In this document: positions 26,731 to 35,603 of the stretch, piece by piece
How positions within the stretch are numbered: the first letter of the stretch is position 1
How the letters are laid out: the number at the start of each line of letters is the position of its first letter
From: Cupriavidus neocaledonicus
GTDB taxonomy: Bacteria > Pseudomonadota > Gammaproteobacteria > Burkholderiales > Burkholderiaceae
Length of the DNA: 64,000 nt
Direction: 5' to 3'
Assembly: GCF_000372525.1 (NCBI RefSeq)
Contig: NZ_AQUR01000082.1
Location: 33,126 to 97,125, forward strand
Position numbers and translations under genes: made by a program
Notes under the pieces: generated by a model
The model's input: the letters and a program-made list of their open reading frames with translations, nothing else
Told to the model about the DNA's origin: nothing
The model's database searches: none

Positions 26731-28110
26731 TCAGCGGCTGGCCGCGCGCAGCAAGGCATGCGCCGCCGCCACCATGGCTTCGGAGGATTCCAGCGCGCGC
26801 GCCGGATCGTCGCGCTTGCGCACGGCGGCGGCGCTGGTCGCGCGCGCCGCGCCGTCGGGGCTGGCCGAGAACTTCACCACGGTCAGCTCGCGCGCGGGGT
26901 TGATGTAGAGCTTCTGGCCGAAGCGGCCGCTGGCCTCGATGCTGCCGTCGCCGTCGTTGCGCTGGAACCAGTAGTTGCGGTAGCCGTAGCCCTCGCGCCC
27001 CGCGGTGGTATTGCCGCGCGCGAAGCGGGCCTGGTTGCTGGCCGGCTGCAGCGCAATCCGCACCGCCTGCGGCGAAATGCCGAGCGTGGCGTCGCCGCCC
27101 GCGGCGCGCCGCACGGTCTCGGCAAAGCGGGCGGCATCGCGCAGCGTCGAGTTCATGCCGCCGCTGGCCATTTCGGTGCCCTCGCGGTCTACCTGGGTGT
27201 AGGCGTCGTCCTCGGCAAAGCGCGACCACAACCGCTCGGTGACTAGTTCCGCCCAGCGCTTGCCGGTGATGCGGCGCAGCGCCCACGCCACCGCTTCCGG
27301 CGAGCCGTTCTGGTAATACCAGACCCCGCCGTGCGGGCCCTCGCCCGCGCTGCCGGTGGCGTGCACGACCTTGAGGAAGTCATAGATGGTGTCGGGCGCA
27401 TCGGCCTTGCGCGGCACGATCCCCACCGCGCCGAACAGCCCCAGGTCAGGCGGCAGTGCCTGCGGATAGCCGACCGGCACCTCCATGTCCAGGTTCTGCT
27501 GCACGGTGGCTTCGCCGAACGGATTGCCCGCCAGTTCCGGCACGTATTGCGCCAGCCGCGCGTGCGGATCGAGCTTGCCCTCTTCGACCAGCATCGCCGC
27601 CAGCAGCCCGGTCACGGACTTGGTCATCGAGGCCCAGATATGCGGCTGGTGCGGGTCGAAGCCGGCAAGGTAGCGCTCGTACACGATGCGGCCCTGGTGC
27701 AGCACGATAAAGCCGTCGGTGTGCGTGTCGCGCAGGTAATCCGCCACCCGCACCGCCTGGCCCGCGACGGTAAAGCTCACCGCATCCAGCGCCGGCGCCG
27801 ACTGGCCCGGCAGCGGCAGCGGCTGGCTCGCATGGCGGATGCCGACGGTGGGCGAGATCTCGCGCGCATGCCGGAACGCCCAGCGCATGTAGGGCGGGCG
27901 CAGGCCGGTGCCGCGACTGACCTGCCGCTCCGGCGGCGGCGGAAAGCCCTGCATGACCTCGCTTTCGCTCACCACCGCGGGCTGGCCCGCGGCCTGCGCC
28001 AGCGCCGCGCCGGCAGATGCCGCCATCGATGCCACCAGCGGCACCACCACCGTCCACCACGCCCGATTGCGTCGGAACTCCGTCCCGTGCGACTTCGCTT
28101 GCGCCTGCAT
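26731..28110 (-). CDS. Beta-lactamase-family serine hydrolase, exported
   Basis: The 459-residue protein has an N-terminal signal or anchor (AWWTVVVPLVASMAASAGAA) and a class C beta-lactamase/DD-peptidase type domain. The nucleophile motif is S161-M-T-K164 (ASMTKSVTG), the second motif is YYQNGS, and ASGRFGQKL is near the end in the place of the KTG box. Such proteins are esterases, peptidases or amide hydrolases in the periplasm. The start at 28110 follows GGAGACAGC. It lies downstream of the gentisate transporter gene but is separated by a strong hairpin, so it is probably its own unit. Confidence 0.88.
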   Translation of the reverse strand: MQAQAKSHGTEFRRNRAWWTVVVPLVASMAASAGAALAQAAGQPAVVSESEVMQGFPPPPERQVSRGTGLRPPYMRWAFRHAREISPTVGIRHASQPLPLPGQSAPALDAVSFTVAGQAVRVADYLRDTHTDGFIVLHQGRIVYERYLAGFDPHQPHIWASMTKSVTGLLAAMLVEEGKLDPHARLAQYVPELAGNPFGEATVQQNLDMEVPVGYPQALPPDLGLFGAVGIVPRKADAPDTIYDFLKVVHATGSAGEGPHGGVWYYQNGSPEAVAWALRRITGKRWAELVTERLWSRFAEDDAYTQVDREGTEMASGGMNSTLRDAARFAETVRRAAGGDATLGISPQAVRIALQPASNQARFARGNTTAGREGYGYRNYWFQRNDGDGSIEASGRFGQKLYINPARELTVVKFSASPDGAARATSAAAVRKRDDPARALESSEAMVAAAHALLRAASR

Positions 28111-28170
28111 GCTGTCTCCATGGCTGTCGAGGCGGCTGCACGCGCGGTGCGCCGCCTTCCGTGATCGGAT

Positions 28171-28194
28171 GCGGGCCTGCCGGGGCAGGCCCGC
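28171..28194 (-). terminator. Strong hairpin after the gentisate operon
   Basis: GCGGGCCTGCC (28171-28181) and GGCAGGCCCGC (28184-28194) form a perfect 11-bp stem about 90 bases past the transporter stop on the minus strand. The two-base spacer means a few pairs open to make the loop. It is a likely terminator between the transporter gene and the serine hydrolase gene. Confidence 0.65.
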
Positions 28195-28285
28195 GGGCGC
28201 CATGTTGCATGGCCTGCGGCCATGGCCACAATCCTCCGTTCGGAATAGCGCCATAACCGCTGGGAATGTCGGCGCAGGCGCAGCC

Positions 28286-29626
28286 TCAGACGGCCAGTCG
28301 CGGTTGCGGCCGCTCCCGCCTGACCACGCCCAGCGAGAACATCGACAGCCCGGCAATCAGTGCCGGCACGCCGATCCACGCGAACAGCGCGGGCATGCCC
28401 AGCCCCATCGACAGCATGGTGGCGCCGCCGACCGACCCCACCACCGAGCCCATCCGGCCTACGCCGTTGGCCCAGCTGACACCGGTGGCGCGGCAGTCGG
28501 TCGGGTAGAAGCTGGCCGACAGGGCATTGGCGCCCACCTGCGAGCCCGAGATGCAGAAGCCCGCGACAAAGACCGCCACGCCCGCGGCCACCGGCTCGGC
28601 GGCAACGCTGCCCACCGCGGCGATACCCAGCGCCGCCAGCGCATAGCTGGTGGCCAGCACATGGTGCGGGTTGAACCGGTCCATCAACCATCCCAGCGCG
28701 ATCGCGCCGACCGTGCCGCCCACCTGGAACATGGTCGTCACCAGCGCCGCGGTGCGCAGCGAATGGCCGGTGCCGCGCAGCAGCGTCGGCAGCCAGCTCG
28801 ACAGCAGGTAGATCACCAGCAGGCTCATGAAGAACGTCAGCCAGAACAGCAGCGTGCCGCGCAGCAGCTCGGGGCGGAACAGGTGCCACACCGGCGAGGT
28901 CGTGGCGCGCTGTTCGCTGACCGCGAAGGTGGCGCCGCGCAAGTCTTCGTGCGGGGCGATCTTCCGCAGCGTGGCGACGATGCTCTCGCGCGACTTGCCG
29001 GTCATCACCAGGTAGCGCACCGATTCCGGCAGCAGCCACACCAGCGCCAGCACCAGCCCCAGCGGCAGCACGCCGCCTGCCACCAGCACCGAGCGCCAGC
29101 CAAAGGCGTCGATCAGCCCGGCCGAGGCCAGCCCGCCCAGCGCCGAGCCCAGCGTGAAGCCGCAGAACATGGTCGTGACCAGGAACGAACGCCGCTTCTC
29201 CGGACAGAACTCCGAGGTCAGCGTGATGGCGTTGGGCATGGCCCCGCCCAGCCCCAGGCCGGTGACGAAGCGCAGCAGCACCAGCGTCCACAGGTCCGGC
29301 GACCACGCCGAGGCCAGGCTGGCCGCGCCGAAGCACAGCACCGACAGCACCAGCACGGCCTTGCGGCCAAAGCGGTCGGCCAGCGGACCGAACAGGAAGG
29401 CCCCGGCCATCAGCCCGCCCAGTCCGGCGCCGAACAGCGGCGCAAGCTGCGCCGGCGTCAGCTGCCATTCCGCGCGGATGGCGGGCGCGATAAAGCCGAT
29501 CGCGGCGGTGTCGAAGCCGTCGACCGCGACGATCAGGAAGCACAGTACGACGATGGTCACCTGGAACGCCGACAGCGGCTGGCGGTCGATGAACGCGGTG
29601 ACGTTGAGGGGTGGGCTGGCAGGCAT
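28286..29626 (-). CDS. mhbT: MFS aromatic acid:H+ symporter (gentisate/3-hydroxybenzoate uptake)
   Basis: The 446-residue protein has 12 likely membrane segments and the AAHS-family signature DGFDTAAIGFIAPAI in segment 1, then GPLADRFGRKAVLV and the second-half GWLMDRFNPHH. AAHS members (PcaK, BenK, GenK) carry aromatic acids with protons. It is the last gene of the gentisate cluster, 126 bases after the hydroxylase gene, so 3-hydroxybenzoate or gentisate is the likely cargo. The start follows AAGGAGGAGACACC. Confidence 0.9.
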   Translation of the reverse strand: MPASPPLNVTAFIDRQPLSAFQVTIVVLCFLIVAVDGFDTAAIGFIAPAIRAEWQLTPAQLAPLFGAGLGGLMAGAFLFGPLADRFGRKAVLVLSVLCFGAASLASAWSPDLWTLVLLRFVTGLGLGGAMPNAITLTSEFCPEKRRSFLVTTMFCGFTLGSALGGLASAGLIDAFGWRSVLVAGGVLPLGLVLALVWLLPESVRYLVMTGKSRESIVATLRKIAPHEDLRGATFAVSEQRATTSPVWHLFRPELLRGTLLFWLTFFMSLLVIYLLSSWLPTLLRGTGHSLRTAALVTTMFQVGGTVGAIALGWLMDRFNPHHVLATSYALAALGIAAVGSVAAEPVAAGVAVFVAGFCISGSQVGANALSASFYPTDCRATGVSWANGVGRMGSVVGSVGGATMLSMGLGMPALFAWIGVPALIAGLSMFSLGVVRRERPQPRLAV

Positions 29627-29710
29627 GGTGTCTCCTCCTTGTTGCCAGATTCAGGGCGAGGGCGGGCCGGCGGCTGCGTTGGCCGCCCGGCTCGCTATCG
29701 GGTTTATCAA

Positions 29711-29724
29711 TGCAAGCGTTTTCA
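29711..29724. promoter_or_regulatory. LacI-type operator consensus match
   Basis: TGCAAGCGTTTTCA fits the LacI-family pattern TGNAANCGNTTNCA at every fixed position. It lies in the gap between the hydroxylase and transporter genes of the gentisate cluster. A LacI-type regulator is encoded at 35604, about 6 kb away. Binding is inferred. Confidence 0.45.
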
Positions 29725-29752
29725 GCGCGGAAAGCAGGCCGCGGTCAGCGCC

Positions 29753-30967
29753 CTACAGCCAGGGCGTGGGGCTCAGGCACTTGTCGGCGCGCCAGCCGTG
29801 CAGCCATTGCAGCGCGTCGTAGAACTGCGCTTGCGTACGGCCGGTCCACAGGCTGTTGCGCACCAGCCGGTCGACGCCCCTGGCGTGGTAGACGCGGCCC
29901 ATGTCGCGCGCGGCATAGAGCACGCGCGCGGTGCGCGGGATGCGGGCCTGCTCGTACAACCTGAAGGCTGCGGCGTAGTCGCCGTCGGCGGCCTGCACCG
30001 CCGCGCCCAGCGTGACCGCGTCTTCCAGCGCCTGGCAGGCGCCCTGCGCCACGTACTGGGTCATCGGATGCGCGGCATCGCCGAGGATGGTGGCGCGGCC
30101 GAAGCTCCAGCGCTCGACCGGGTCGCGGTCGGCGGTGGCCCAGCGCTTCCATGAGGTCGGGCGGTCGAGCATCTGGTGCGGCAGCGGGTGGATGCCCTCG
30201 AAGTACGACAGCACCTCTGCCTTGCTGCCCTCGCGCACGCCCCAGGTTTCCTGCTCGCGGCTGTGGAAGGTCACCACCAGGTTGTACTGCTGGCCGCCGC
30301 GCAGCGGGTAGTGCACCAGGTGGCAGTGCGGGCCGGCCCACACCACGGGTGCGTTGACCCGCAGGTCCCGCGGCATGTCGGCCACGTCGACCACGGCGCG
30401 GTAGACCACGTGCCCGGTCACGCGAGCTTCATCGCCGATCAGCGCCTGGCGGATCGCGGACTTTACGCCGTCGCAGCCGATCACCGCATCGCCGCGGTAG
30501 TGCTCGCCATGCTGGTCGACCACAGTCACGCCGTGCTGGTCCTGCAGCAACTGCTCCACGCGGGTGCTGGTGCGCATCGTGATCAGCGGATGGTCTTGCA
30601 CGGCCTCAAGGATGGACAGGTGGATATCGACGCGGTGGATCACGCCATAGGGATTGCCGAAGCGCTCGCGATACGCCTGCCCGACATCGACTTGCGCGAT
30701 CACGCTGGTGTCGACGGCATCGCGCAGGCTGAGGAAGTCGGTAAAGACCGTGCGGCCGCGCGCGGCCTCGCCCACGCCCAGCGCGTCGAGCGCGGCAAAG
30801 GCATTGGCGGCCAGCTGGATGCCGGCGCCGATCTCGCCGATCTGCTCGGCCTGCTCCAGCAGCTCGACGCGGATGCCCTGGCGTGCCAGCGCCAGCGCCG
30901 CGGCCAGGCCGCCGATGCCGCCGCCGATGATGAGGACCTTGCCGGTCGTGTTGTGGGTATTACTCAT
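29753..30967 (-). CDS. mhbM: 3-Hydroxybenzoate 6-monooxygenase (FAD)
   Basis: The 404-residue flavoprotein hydroxylase has the FAD motif VLIIGGGIGGLAAALALA near residue 11, the DG motif in AVIGCDGVKSAIRQ and the GD motif in ATILGDAAHPMTQYVAQG. The family includes salicylate hydroxylase, but the position in a gentisate cluster points to conversion of 3-hydroxybenzoate to gentisate with NAD(P)H and oxygen. The start at 30967 (MSNTHNTT) follows AGGAGACAGCA; upstream in-frame readings belong to the overlapping isomerase gene. Confidence 0.9.
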   Translation of the reverse strand: MSNTHNTTGKVLIIGGGIGGLAAALALARQGIRVELLEQAEQIGEIGAGIQLAANAFAALDALGVGEAARGRTVFTDFLSLRDAVDTSVIAQVDVGQAYRERFGNPYGVIHRVDIHLSILEAVQDHPLITMRTSTRVEQLLQDQHGVTVVDQHGEHYRGDAVIGCDGVKSAIRQALIGDEARVTGHVVYRAVVDVADMPRDLRVNAPVVWAGPHCHLVHYPLRGGQQYNLVVTFHSREQETWGVREGSKAEVLSYFEGIHPLPHQMLDRPTSWKRWATADRDPVERWSFGRATILGDAAHPMTQYVAQGACQALEDAVTLGAAVQAADGDYAAAFRLYEQARIPRTARVLYAARDMGRVYHARGVDRLVRNSLWTGRTQAQFYDALQWLHGWRADKCLSPTPWL

Positions 30968-30995
30968 TGCTGTCTCCTGGCCTGCGCCGCTGGCG

Positions 30996-31637
30996 TCAGG
31001 CGATGTAGTCCGGCTGGCGCGCGGGCGCGGCCTGGGCGAAGGCGGGATGGGCGCTGGCGTGGGCAAAGACGGCCATCGCCCGCTCGTAGCGATCCAGCTC
31101 GCAACCCATGCGCAGCGCATTGGCCACCTGCGGCACCAGCGCCACATCGGCCAGCGTCGGCGCATTGCCGAAGCACCACTTGCCATGGCCATGGCGCGCC
31201 AGCAGCCGTTCGACGCCGGCCATGCCTTCGTCGATCCAGTGGCGGTACCAGGCGTCCTTCTGCTCGGGCGTGACCTTCAGCGTGTCCTGCAGGTAGCGCA
31301 GCACGCGCAGGTTGTTGACCGGGTGGATGTCGCAGCCGACCAGCATCGACAGCTCCAGCACGCGCGCGCGCTGCCCGGGGTCGTGCGGCAGCAGGCGCGG
31401 CTCGGGATGGCGCGCGTCCAGGTAGTCGATGATCGCGAACGACTGCCCCAGCGTGAAATCGCCATCGACCAGCGCGGGCACGGAGGCGGACGGGTTGATG
31501 CCATCGACATACTCGGCGTGGCGATGCTGGCCGGTGCGGATATTGACGCCGAGGTAGTCGTACGGCAAACCCTTGAGGGCCAGCGCGATGCGCACGCGGT
31601 ACGAGGTGGAGCTGTTGAAGAAACTGTAGAGCTGCAT
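30996..31637 (-). CDS. mhbI: Maleylpyruvate isomerase (zeta-class GST)
   Basis: The 213-residue protein has the zeta-class glutathione-binding motif FFNSSTSYRVRIALALKG at its N-terminus, NPSASVPALVDGD and QSFAIIDYLD, followed by an all-helical domain with IHPVNNLRVLRYL and GNAPTLADVALVPQ. It converts maleylpyruvate, the ring-cleavage product of gentisate, to fumarylpyruvate using glutathione. It lies between the fumarylpyruvate hydrolase and hydroxylase genes. Confidence 0.92.
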   Translation of the reverse strand: MQLYSFFNSSTSYRVRIALALKGLPYDYLGVNIRTGQHRHAEYVDGINPSASVPALVDGDFTLGQSFAIIDYLDARHPEPRLLPHDPGQRARVLELSMLVGCDIHPVNNLRVLRYLQDTLKVTPEQKDAWYRHWIDEGMAGVERLLARHGHGKWCFGNAPTLADVALVPQVANALRMGCELDRYERAMAVFAHASAHPAFAQAAPARQPDYIA

Positions 31638-31654
31638 GGTTCGGCCTGCCTGTT

Positions 31655-32353
31655 TCAGACCACGCGCACGGTCAGTTCGCCCAGGCCGTCGACGCCGGTG
31701 ACCATGGTGTCGCCGGCCTTGACCGCGCCCACGCCCTCGGGCGTGCCGGTGAAGATCACGTCGCCCGGTTCCAGGCGGAAGAACTGCGACAGGTACGCCA
31801 CGGTCTCGGCCACCGACCAGATCAGGTGCGACACGTCGCTGCGCTGCCTGGTTTCGCCATTGACCGTCAGCCAGATGCTGGCCTGCTGCGGGTGGCCGAT
31901 AGCGCTGGCGCGGTGGATCGGGCCGACCGGCGCAGAGGCGTCGAAGGCCTTGCCGATTTCCCACGGGCGGCCCATCTCGCGCATCTTCATCTGCAGGTCG
32001 CGGCGCGTCATGTCGAGGCCGACGGCGTAGCCCCACACGTGCTCGAGGGCCTGCGCGACGGGAATATCCGAGCCACGCTTGCCGATCACGGCGACCAGCT
32101 CGGCCTCGTAGTGATAGTTCTGCGTTTGCGCGGGGTACGGCAGCTCGAGCGTGGTGCCGGCCTGCACCGGGACGATGGCGTCGGCGGGCTTGCAGAAGAA
32201 GAACGGCGGTTCGCGCTCGGGATCGAAGCCCATTTCGCGGGCGTGAGCGGCGTAGTTGCGGCCGACGCAGTAGACGCGACGCACGGCGAACTGGTCATCG
32301 CTGCCGGCAACGGGAATGGCGACGGTGGCGGGAGGCGTGAAGACGTAGGACAT
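31655..32353 (-). CDS. mhbH: Fumarylpyruvate hydrolase (FAH family)
   Basis: The 232-residue protein has the FAH fold with VYCVGRNYAAHAREMG, FFFCKPADAIV, YHYEAELVAVIGKRG (metal-binding acidic residues), WGYAVGLDMTRRDLQ and DVIFTGTPEGVGAV. It splits fumarylpyruvate to fumarate and pyruvate, the last step of the gentisate route. The start at 32353 (MSYVFTPP) is where the family resemblance begins. It lies 17 bases upstream of the isomerase gene in the operon. Confidence 0.92.
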   Translation of the reverse strand: MSYVFTPPATVAIPVAGSDDQFAVRRVYCVGRNYAAHAREMGFDPEREPPFFFCKPADAIVPVQAGTTLELPYPAQTQNYHYEAELVAVIGKRGSDIPVAQALEHVWGYAVGLDMTRRDLQMKMREMGRPWEIGKAFDASAPVGPIHRASAIGHPQQASIWLTVNGETRQRSDVSHLIWSVAETVAYLSQFFRLEPGDVIFTGTPEGVGAVKAGDTMVTGVDGLGELTVRVV

Positions 32354-32452
32354 GGTGAGGCTTCCAGTGATGTGGCAGGTCAGCGCCGGCCCGGCAGTGC
32401 CGGATGGCACCGGCGGGCAGCGGCGGGCAGCGGCTCGGTCGGGATTGCCGGC

Positions 32453-33499
32453 TCAGGTGCGCGCTTCGCGCAGCAGGTTCAGCGCGGACAGCACCGGCCG
32501 GTCGGAATAGCTGAACAGCACGGCGTCTTCCAGCGCGCCGAGCTGCACCGGCGCCCACGATGGCGCCACGAACACGTCGCGCGGCTCGAACTGGAACTGC
32601 GCATCGCCGATGCGCACCGTGCCGCGCCCTTCCACCACGCTGTACACGGTGGCGTCGGTGCTGCGGTAGGTCTTGCCCTGGAACCCCGCCGGCAGGTACT
32701 GCATGAAGGTGGCGATGGTCGGCATCGGCCAGCCGCCGGTGGCCGGGTTGACGTAGCGCAGCTTGACGCCGTCCCACGGATCGAGCTCGCCGTTGCGGTA
32801 GAGCTGGTCCAGCGCCTCGCGCGAGCGCGCGTACGGGTAGCTGAACACCGGCGAGGTGGGATCGGTCACGCGGTGCCGTACCGGCACCATGTTGTGGCCG
32901 AAGCGGGCAAAGCTGTCGCCCTCGGCGCGGGTCACGGGCTGCTGCGCTTCGGGGTAGTTCTCGGCAAAGCCGGCGTCGAACTGCTGCACCATGGGGATGT
33001 CGAGGCCGTCCAGCCACACCACCGGCTCGCCGCCCTCCTCGACCGACGGGTTGCCATGGTCATGCCAGGTCCACGAGGGCGTGATGATGAAATCGCCGGG
33101 ATGCATGGTGGCACGCTCGCCGTTGACGGCGGTCCAGGCGCCCTTGCCTTCGACGATAAAGCGCAGCGCCGACTGCGTATGGCGGTGGCTGGGCGCGATC
33201 TCGCCCGGCAGGATCAGCTGCAGGCCGGCGTACAGCGTCGAGGTGATGCTGGACTTGCCGGGGATGCCGGGGTTCTCCAGCACCAGCACGCGGCGCACCG
33301 CTTCCTCGGCGCTGATGACGCCGCCGGCCCGCATCACCAGCGGGCGGATCTGCGCGTACTTCCAGATCGCGGGGACGATCCGCGGCCGCGGCTGCGGCGG
33401 CACCAGGGCGTGCAGCGACTCCCACAGCGGGGTCATGTGGCTGCGGCCGATGTCTTCGTAGTAGGCCCGGCGGGCCGGGTCTGGGGTGTGCTCGGACAT
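32453..33499 (-). CDS. mhbD: Gentisate 1,2-dioxygenase
   Basis: The 348-residue protein is a double cupin. The first cupin holds the likely iron ligands HRH in [18 protein letters not shown] and the histidine in [10 protein letters not shown]; the second lacks that set and is probably structural, as usual in this family. It opens the gentisate ring to maleylpyruvate with Fe(II) and oxygen. It is the first gene of the operon, follows GGAGACAGC and is divergent from a LysR regulator. Confidence 0.93.
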   Translation of the reverse strand: MSEHTPDPARRAYYEDIGRSHMTPLWESLHALVPPQPRPRIVPAIWKYAQIRPLVMRAGGVISAEEAVRRVLVLENPGIPGKSSITSTLYAGLQLILPGEIAPSHRHTQSALRFIVEGKGAWTAVNGERATMHPGDFIITPSWTWHDHGNPSVEEGGEPVVWLDGLDIPMVQQFDAGFAENYPEAQQPVTRAEGDSFARFGHNMVPVRHRVTDPTSPVFSYPYARSREALDQLYRNGELDPWDGVKLRYVNPATGGWPMPTIATFMQYLPAGFQGKTYRSTDATVYSVVEGRGTVRIGDAQFQFEPRDVFVAPSWAPVQLGALEDAVLFSYSDRPVLSALNLLREART

Positions 33500-33594
33500 G
33501 CTGTCTCCATAACTTTGTACAAGGCGTTCGGGAGCGCTTGAATGGGTGCCTGCGTCACTGCGCACGGTCTGGTTGTCGTTATACGCTCCGCCCT

Positions 33595-33642
33595 ATAAGA
33601 TCTGAAATGAAGTTTTCATCTTATCGATACGATTTACCGTAT
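33595..33642. promoter_or_regulatory. Two inverted repeats, candidate LysR operators of the gentisate cluster
   Basis: ATAAGAT (33595-33601) pairs with ATCTTAT (33618-33624), and the inner CTGAAA/TTTTC extends the symmetry. A second repeat, ATACG (33627-33631) with CGTAT (33638-33642), follows at once. Both lie in an unusually AT-rich stretch just upstream of the LysR start, the standard place for LysR control of the divergent gentisate operon. Confidence 0.6.
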
Positions 33643-33654
33643 AGGTCACGCCCC

Positions 33655-34593
33655 ATGGATTGGACCCAGAGACTGCGCCTGCGCAACCTGCAGATGCTGC
33701 TGAGCCTGGCCGAGACCGGCAACATGAGCCAGTCCGCCGCCATGCTGAACACCACCCAGCCCGGGCTTTCCAAGTGGCTGAAGGACCTCGAGGACGATAT
33801 CGGCCTGCCGCTGTTCGAGCGCCAGGCGCGCGGCCTGCGGCCCACCCCCTACGGCGAGTCGCTGATCGAGCACGCGCGCCGGATCGAGGCGCAGCTCGAT
33901 ACCGCCCGCGACGACCTGCAGGCCATGCGCGACGGCGGCAGCGGCATCGTGGTGGTGGGCACCTCGGGGGCCTCGGCGGCGGACACCGTGCCGCTGGCCG
34001 CGCTGCAGCTGATGCAGCGCATGCCGCGCGCCAGCGTGCGGCTGCTGGAAACCACCATGGACCGGCTCATGACCCAGCTGGCGCGCAGCGAGCTGGATAT
34101 CGTGGTGGGCCGCTCGGCACCGGAGCTGCAGGATGGGCAGATGCGCACCGAATCGCTCTATATGGAGCCGATCCACTTCGTCGCGCGGCCCCGGCACCCC
34201 CTGCTGCAGGGCGGCAAGGTGGCGTGGGACGACCTGTACCGCCACCGCTGGGTGGTATGGCCGCGCGGCACGCCGATCCGCAATGCGCTGGAGGGCGCGC
34301 TCGCCAGCGCCGGGCGCGCGCTGCCGGCGGACTGCGTAGAGAGCAATTCCACCGTGCTCAACCTGACCCTGTTCAACAACAGCGACATGGTCGGGCTGGC
34401 CTCGCACCGGACCGCGCGCCGGCTGGAAGAGCTGGGCGCGCTGCGCATCGTGCCGTTGCGGCTGGCCGGGTTCGGCTCGGTGTCGATGTACTGGCGCGCG
34501 GATGGCGAATCCCGCGCGGCGGTGGCGGCGATGCTGGCATGCCTGAGGCTGGCGGCCGGCGTGGCCCAGGCACCCGCTGCCACCCCGGCCTAG
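33655..34593 (+). CDS. LysR-family regulator of the gentisate cluster
   Basis: The 312-residue protein has a LysR winged helix near the N-terminus (LQMLLSLAETGNMSQSAAML, NTTQPGLSKWLKDLE) and a co-inducer domain from about residue 95 (IVVVGTSGASAADTVPLAAL). It is divergent from the gentisate dioxygenase operon with two inverted repeats between them, so it probably activates that operon with 3-hydroxybenzoate or gentisate as inducer. The start MDWTQRL at 33655 was chosen by family alignment; the upstream in-frame extension from 33538 would run through the operators. Confidence 0.9.
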   Translation: MDWTQRLRLRNLQMLLSLAETGNMSQSAAMLNTTQPGLSKWLKDLEDDIGLPLFERQARGLRPTPYGESLIEHARRIEAQLDTARDDLQAMRDGGSGIVVVGTSGASAADTVPLAALQLMQRMPRASVRLLETTMDRLMTQLARSELDIVVGRSAPELQDGQMRTESLYMEPIHFVARPRHPLLQGGKVAWDDLYRHRWVVWPRGTPIRNALEGALASAGRALPADCVESNSTVLNLTLFNNSDMVGLASHRTARRLEELGALRIVPLRLAGFGSVSMYWRADGESRAAVAAMLACLRLAAGVAQAPAATPA

Positions 34594-34635
34594 CGCACCG
34601 CATAATGTCGTCAACCGCCACTTCCGGTGCCTGAC

Positions 34636-35541
34636 ATGCACCTTACCGACACCCGCGTCAGCGGCCTGCTGCGCCATCCGCTGCGCTTTGCCTGGCATAC
34701 GATGCGGCAGTTCCGCGCCAACCAGGGCCTGCTGTTGGCCGGCGCGGTGGCCTACTACGCGCTGCTGTCGATCGTGCCGCTGCTGATCCTGATGGTGATT
34801 GCGCTGTCGCACGTGATCGAGCCCGCGTTGCTGCTGTCGACGCTGGCGCGCTATCTCGAATGGATCGTGCCCGGCCAGTCGCGCGCCCTGGTCACCGAGC
34901 TGGCCGGTTTCCTGCGCAACCGTGGCACCATCGGCTGGGTGCTGCTGGGCACCATGCTGTTCTTCAGCTCGCTCGCGTTTACCGTGCTCGAGAACGCCAT
35001 GTCGGTCATCTTCGAGCACCGCGTAGCGATCCGGCGCCGCCATTTCCTGGTTTCGGCGCTGCTGCCCTACTGCTATATCGCCGTGCTCAGCATCGGCCTG
35101 CTGCTGGTCACCGTGGTATCCGGCGCGCTGCTGGCGATCGGCGAACGGCACGTCGAGGTGCTGGGCCGCGACTGGTCGCTGGACCGCCTCTCCACCGGCC
35201 TGCTCTACCTGCTCGGCTTTGTCGGCGAGGTGCTGATGCTGACCTCGATCTACCTGGTGATGCCGGTCGGCCGGCTGTCGCTGCGCCACGCGCTCAGCGG
35301 CGCGGTGATCGCCGCGGTGCTGTGGGAAATCTCGCGCCACGTGCTGGTGTGGTACTTCACCACGCTGTCGCAGGTGGGCCGCGTCTACGGCTCGCTGACC
35401 ACGGCGATCGTGGTGCTGCTCAGCCTGGAAATCGCCGCGACGCTGCTGCTGCTCGGTGCGCAGGTGATTGCGGAATTCGAGCGGGGGGCCTGGCACCGGC
35501 TGCCGGAGCGCGGTGGCCGGGCGGAGGAATTTCATACCTGA
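34636..35541 (+). CDS. YihY/BrkB-family inner-membrane protein
   Basis: The 301-residue protein matches the YihY family: an N-terminal amphipathic part, then GAVAYYALLSIVPLLILMVI, GWVLLGTMLFFSSLAFTVLE and further membrane segments ending with VYGSLTTAIVVLLSLEIAAT and QVIAEFE. About six membrane helices are expected. The role is unsettled; old links to virulence or ribonuclease BN are not supported. The start may be ATG 34636 or GTG 34627. Confidence 0.85.
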   Translation: MHLTDTRVSGLLRHPLRFAWHTMRQFRANQGLLLAGAVAYYALLSIVPLLILMVIALSHVIEPALLLSTLARYLEWIVPGQSRALVTELAGFLRNRGTIGWVLLGTMLFFSSLAFTVLENAMSVIFEHRVAIRRRHFLVSALLPYCYIAVLSIGLLLVTVVSGALLAIGERHVEVLGRDWSLDRLSTGLLYLLGFVGEVLMLTSIYLVMPVGRLSLRHALSGAVIAAVLWEISRHVLVWYFTTLSQVGRVYGSLTTAIVVLLSLEIAATLLLLGAQVIAEFERGAWHRLPERGGRAEEFHT

Positions 35542-35603
35542 GGGCCGCAGCCGCTGCGGTATGCTCCGCCTGATCCATCGCCGCGCCATCGCCTTTTGCC
35601 CGC

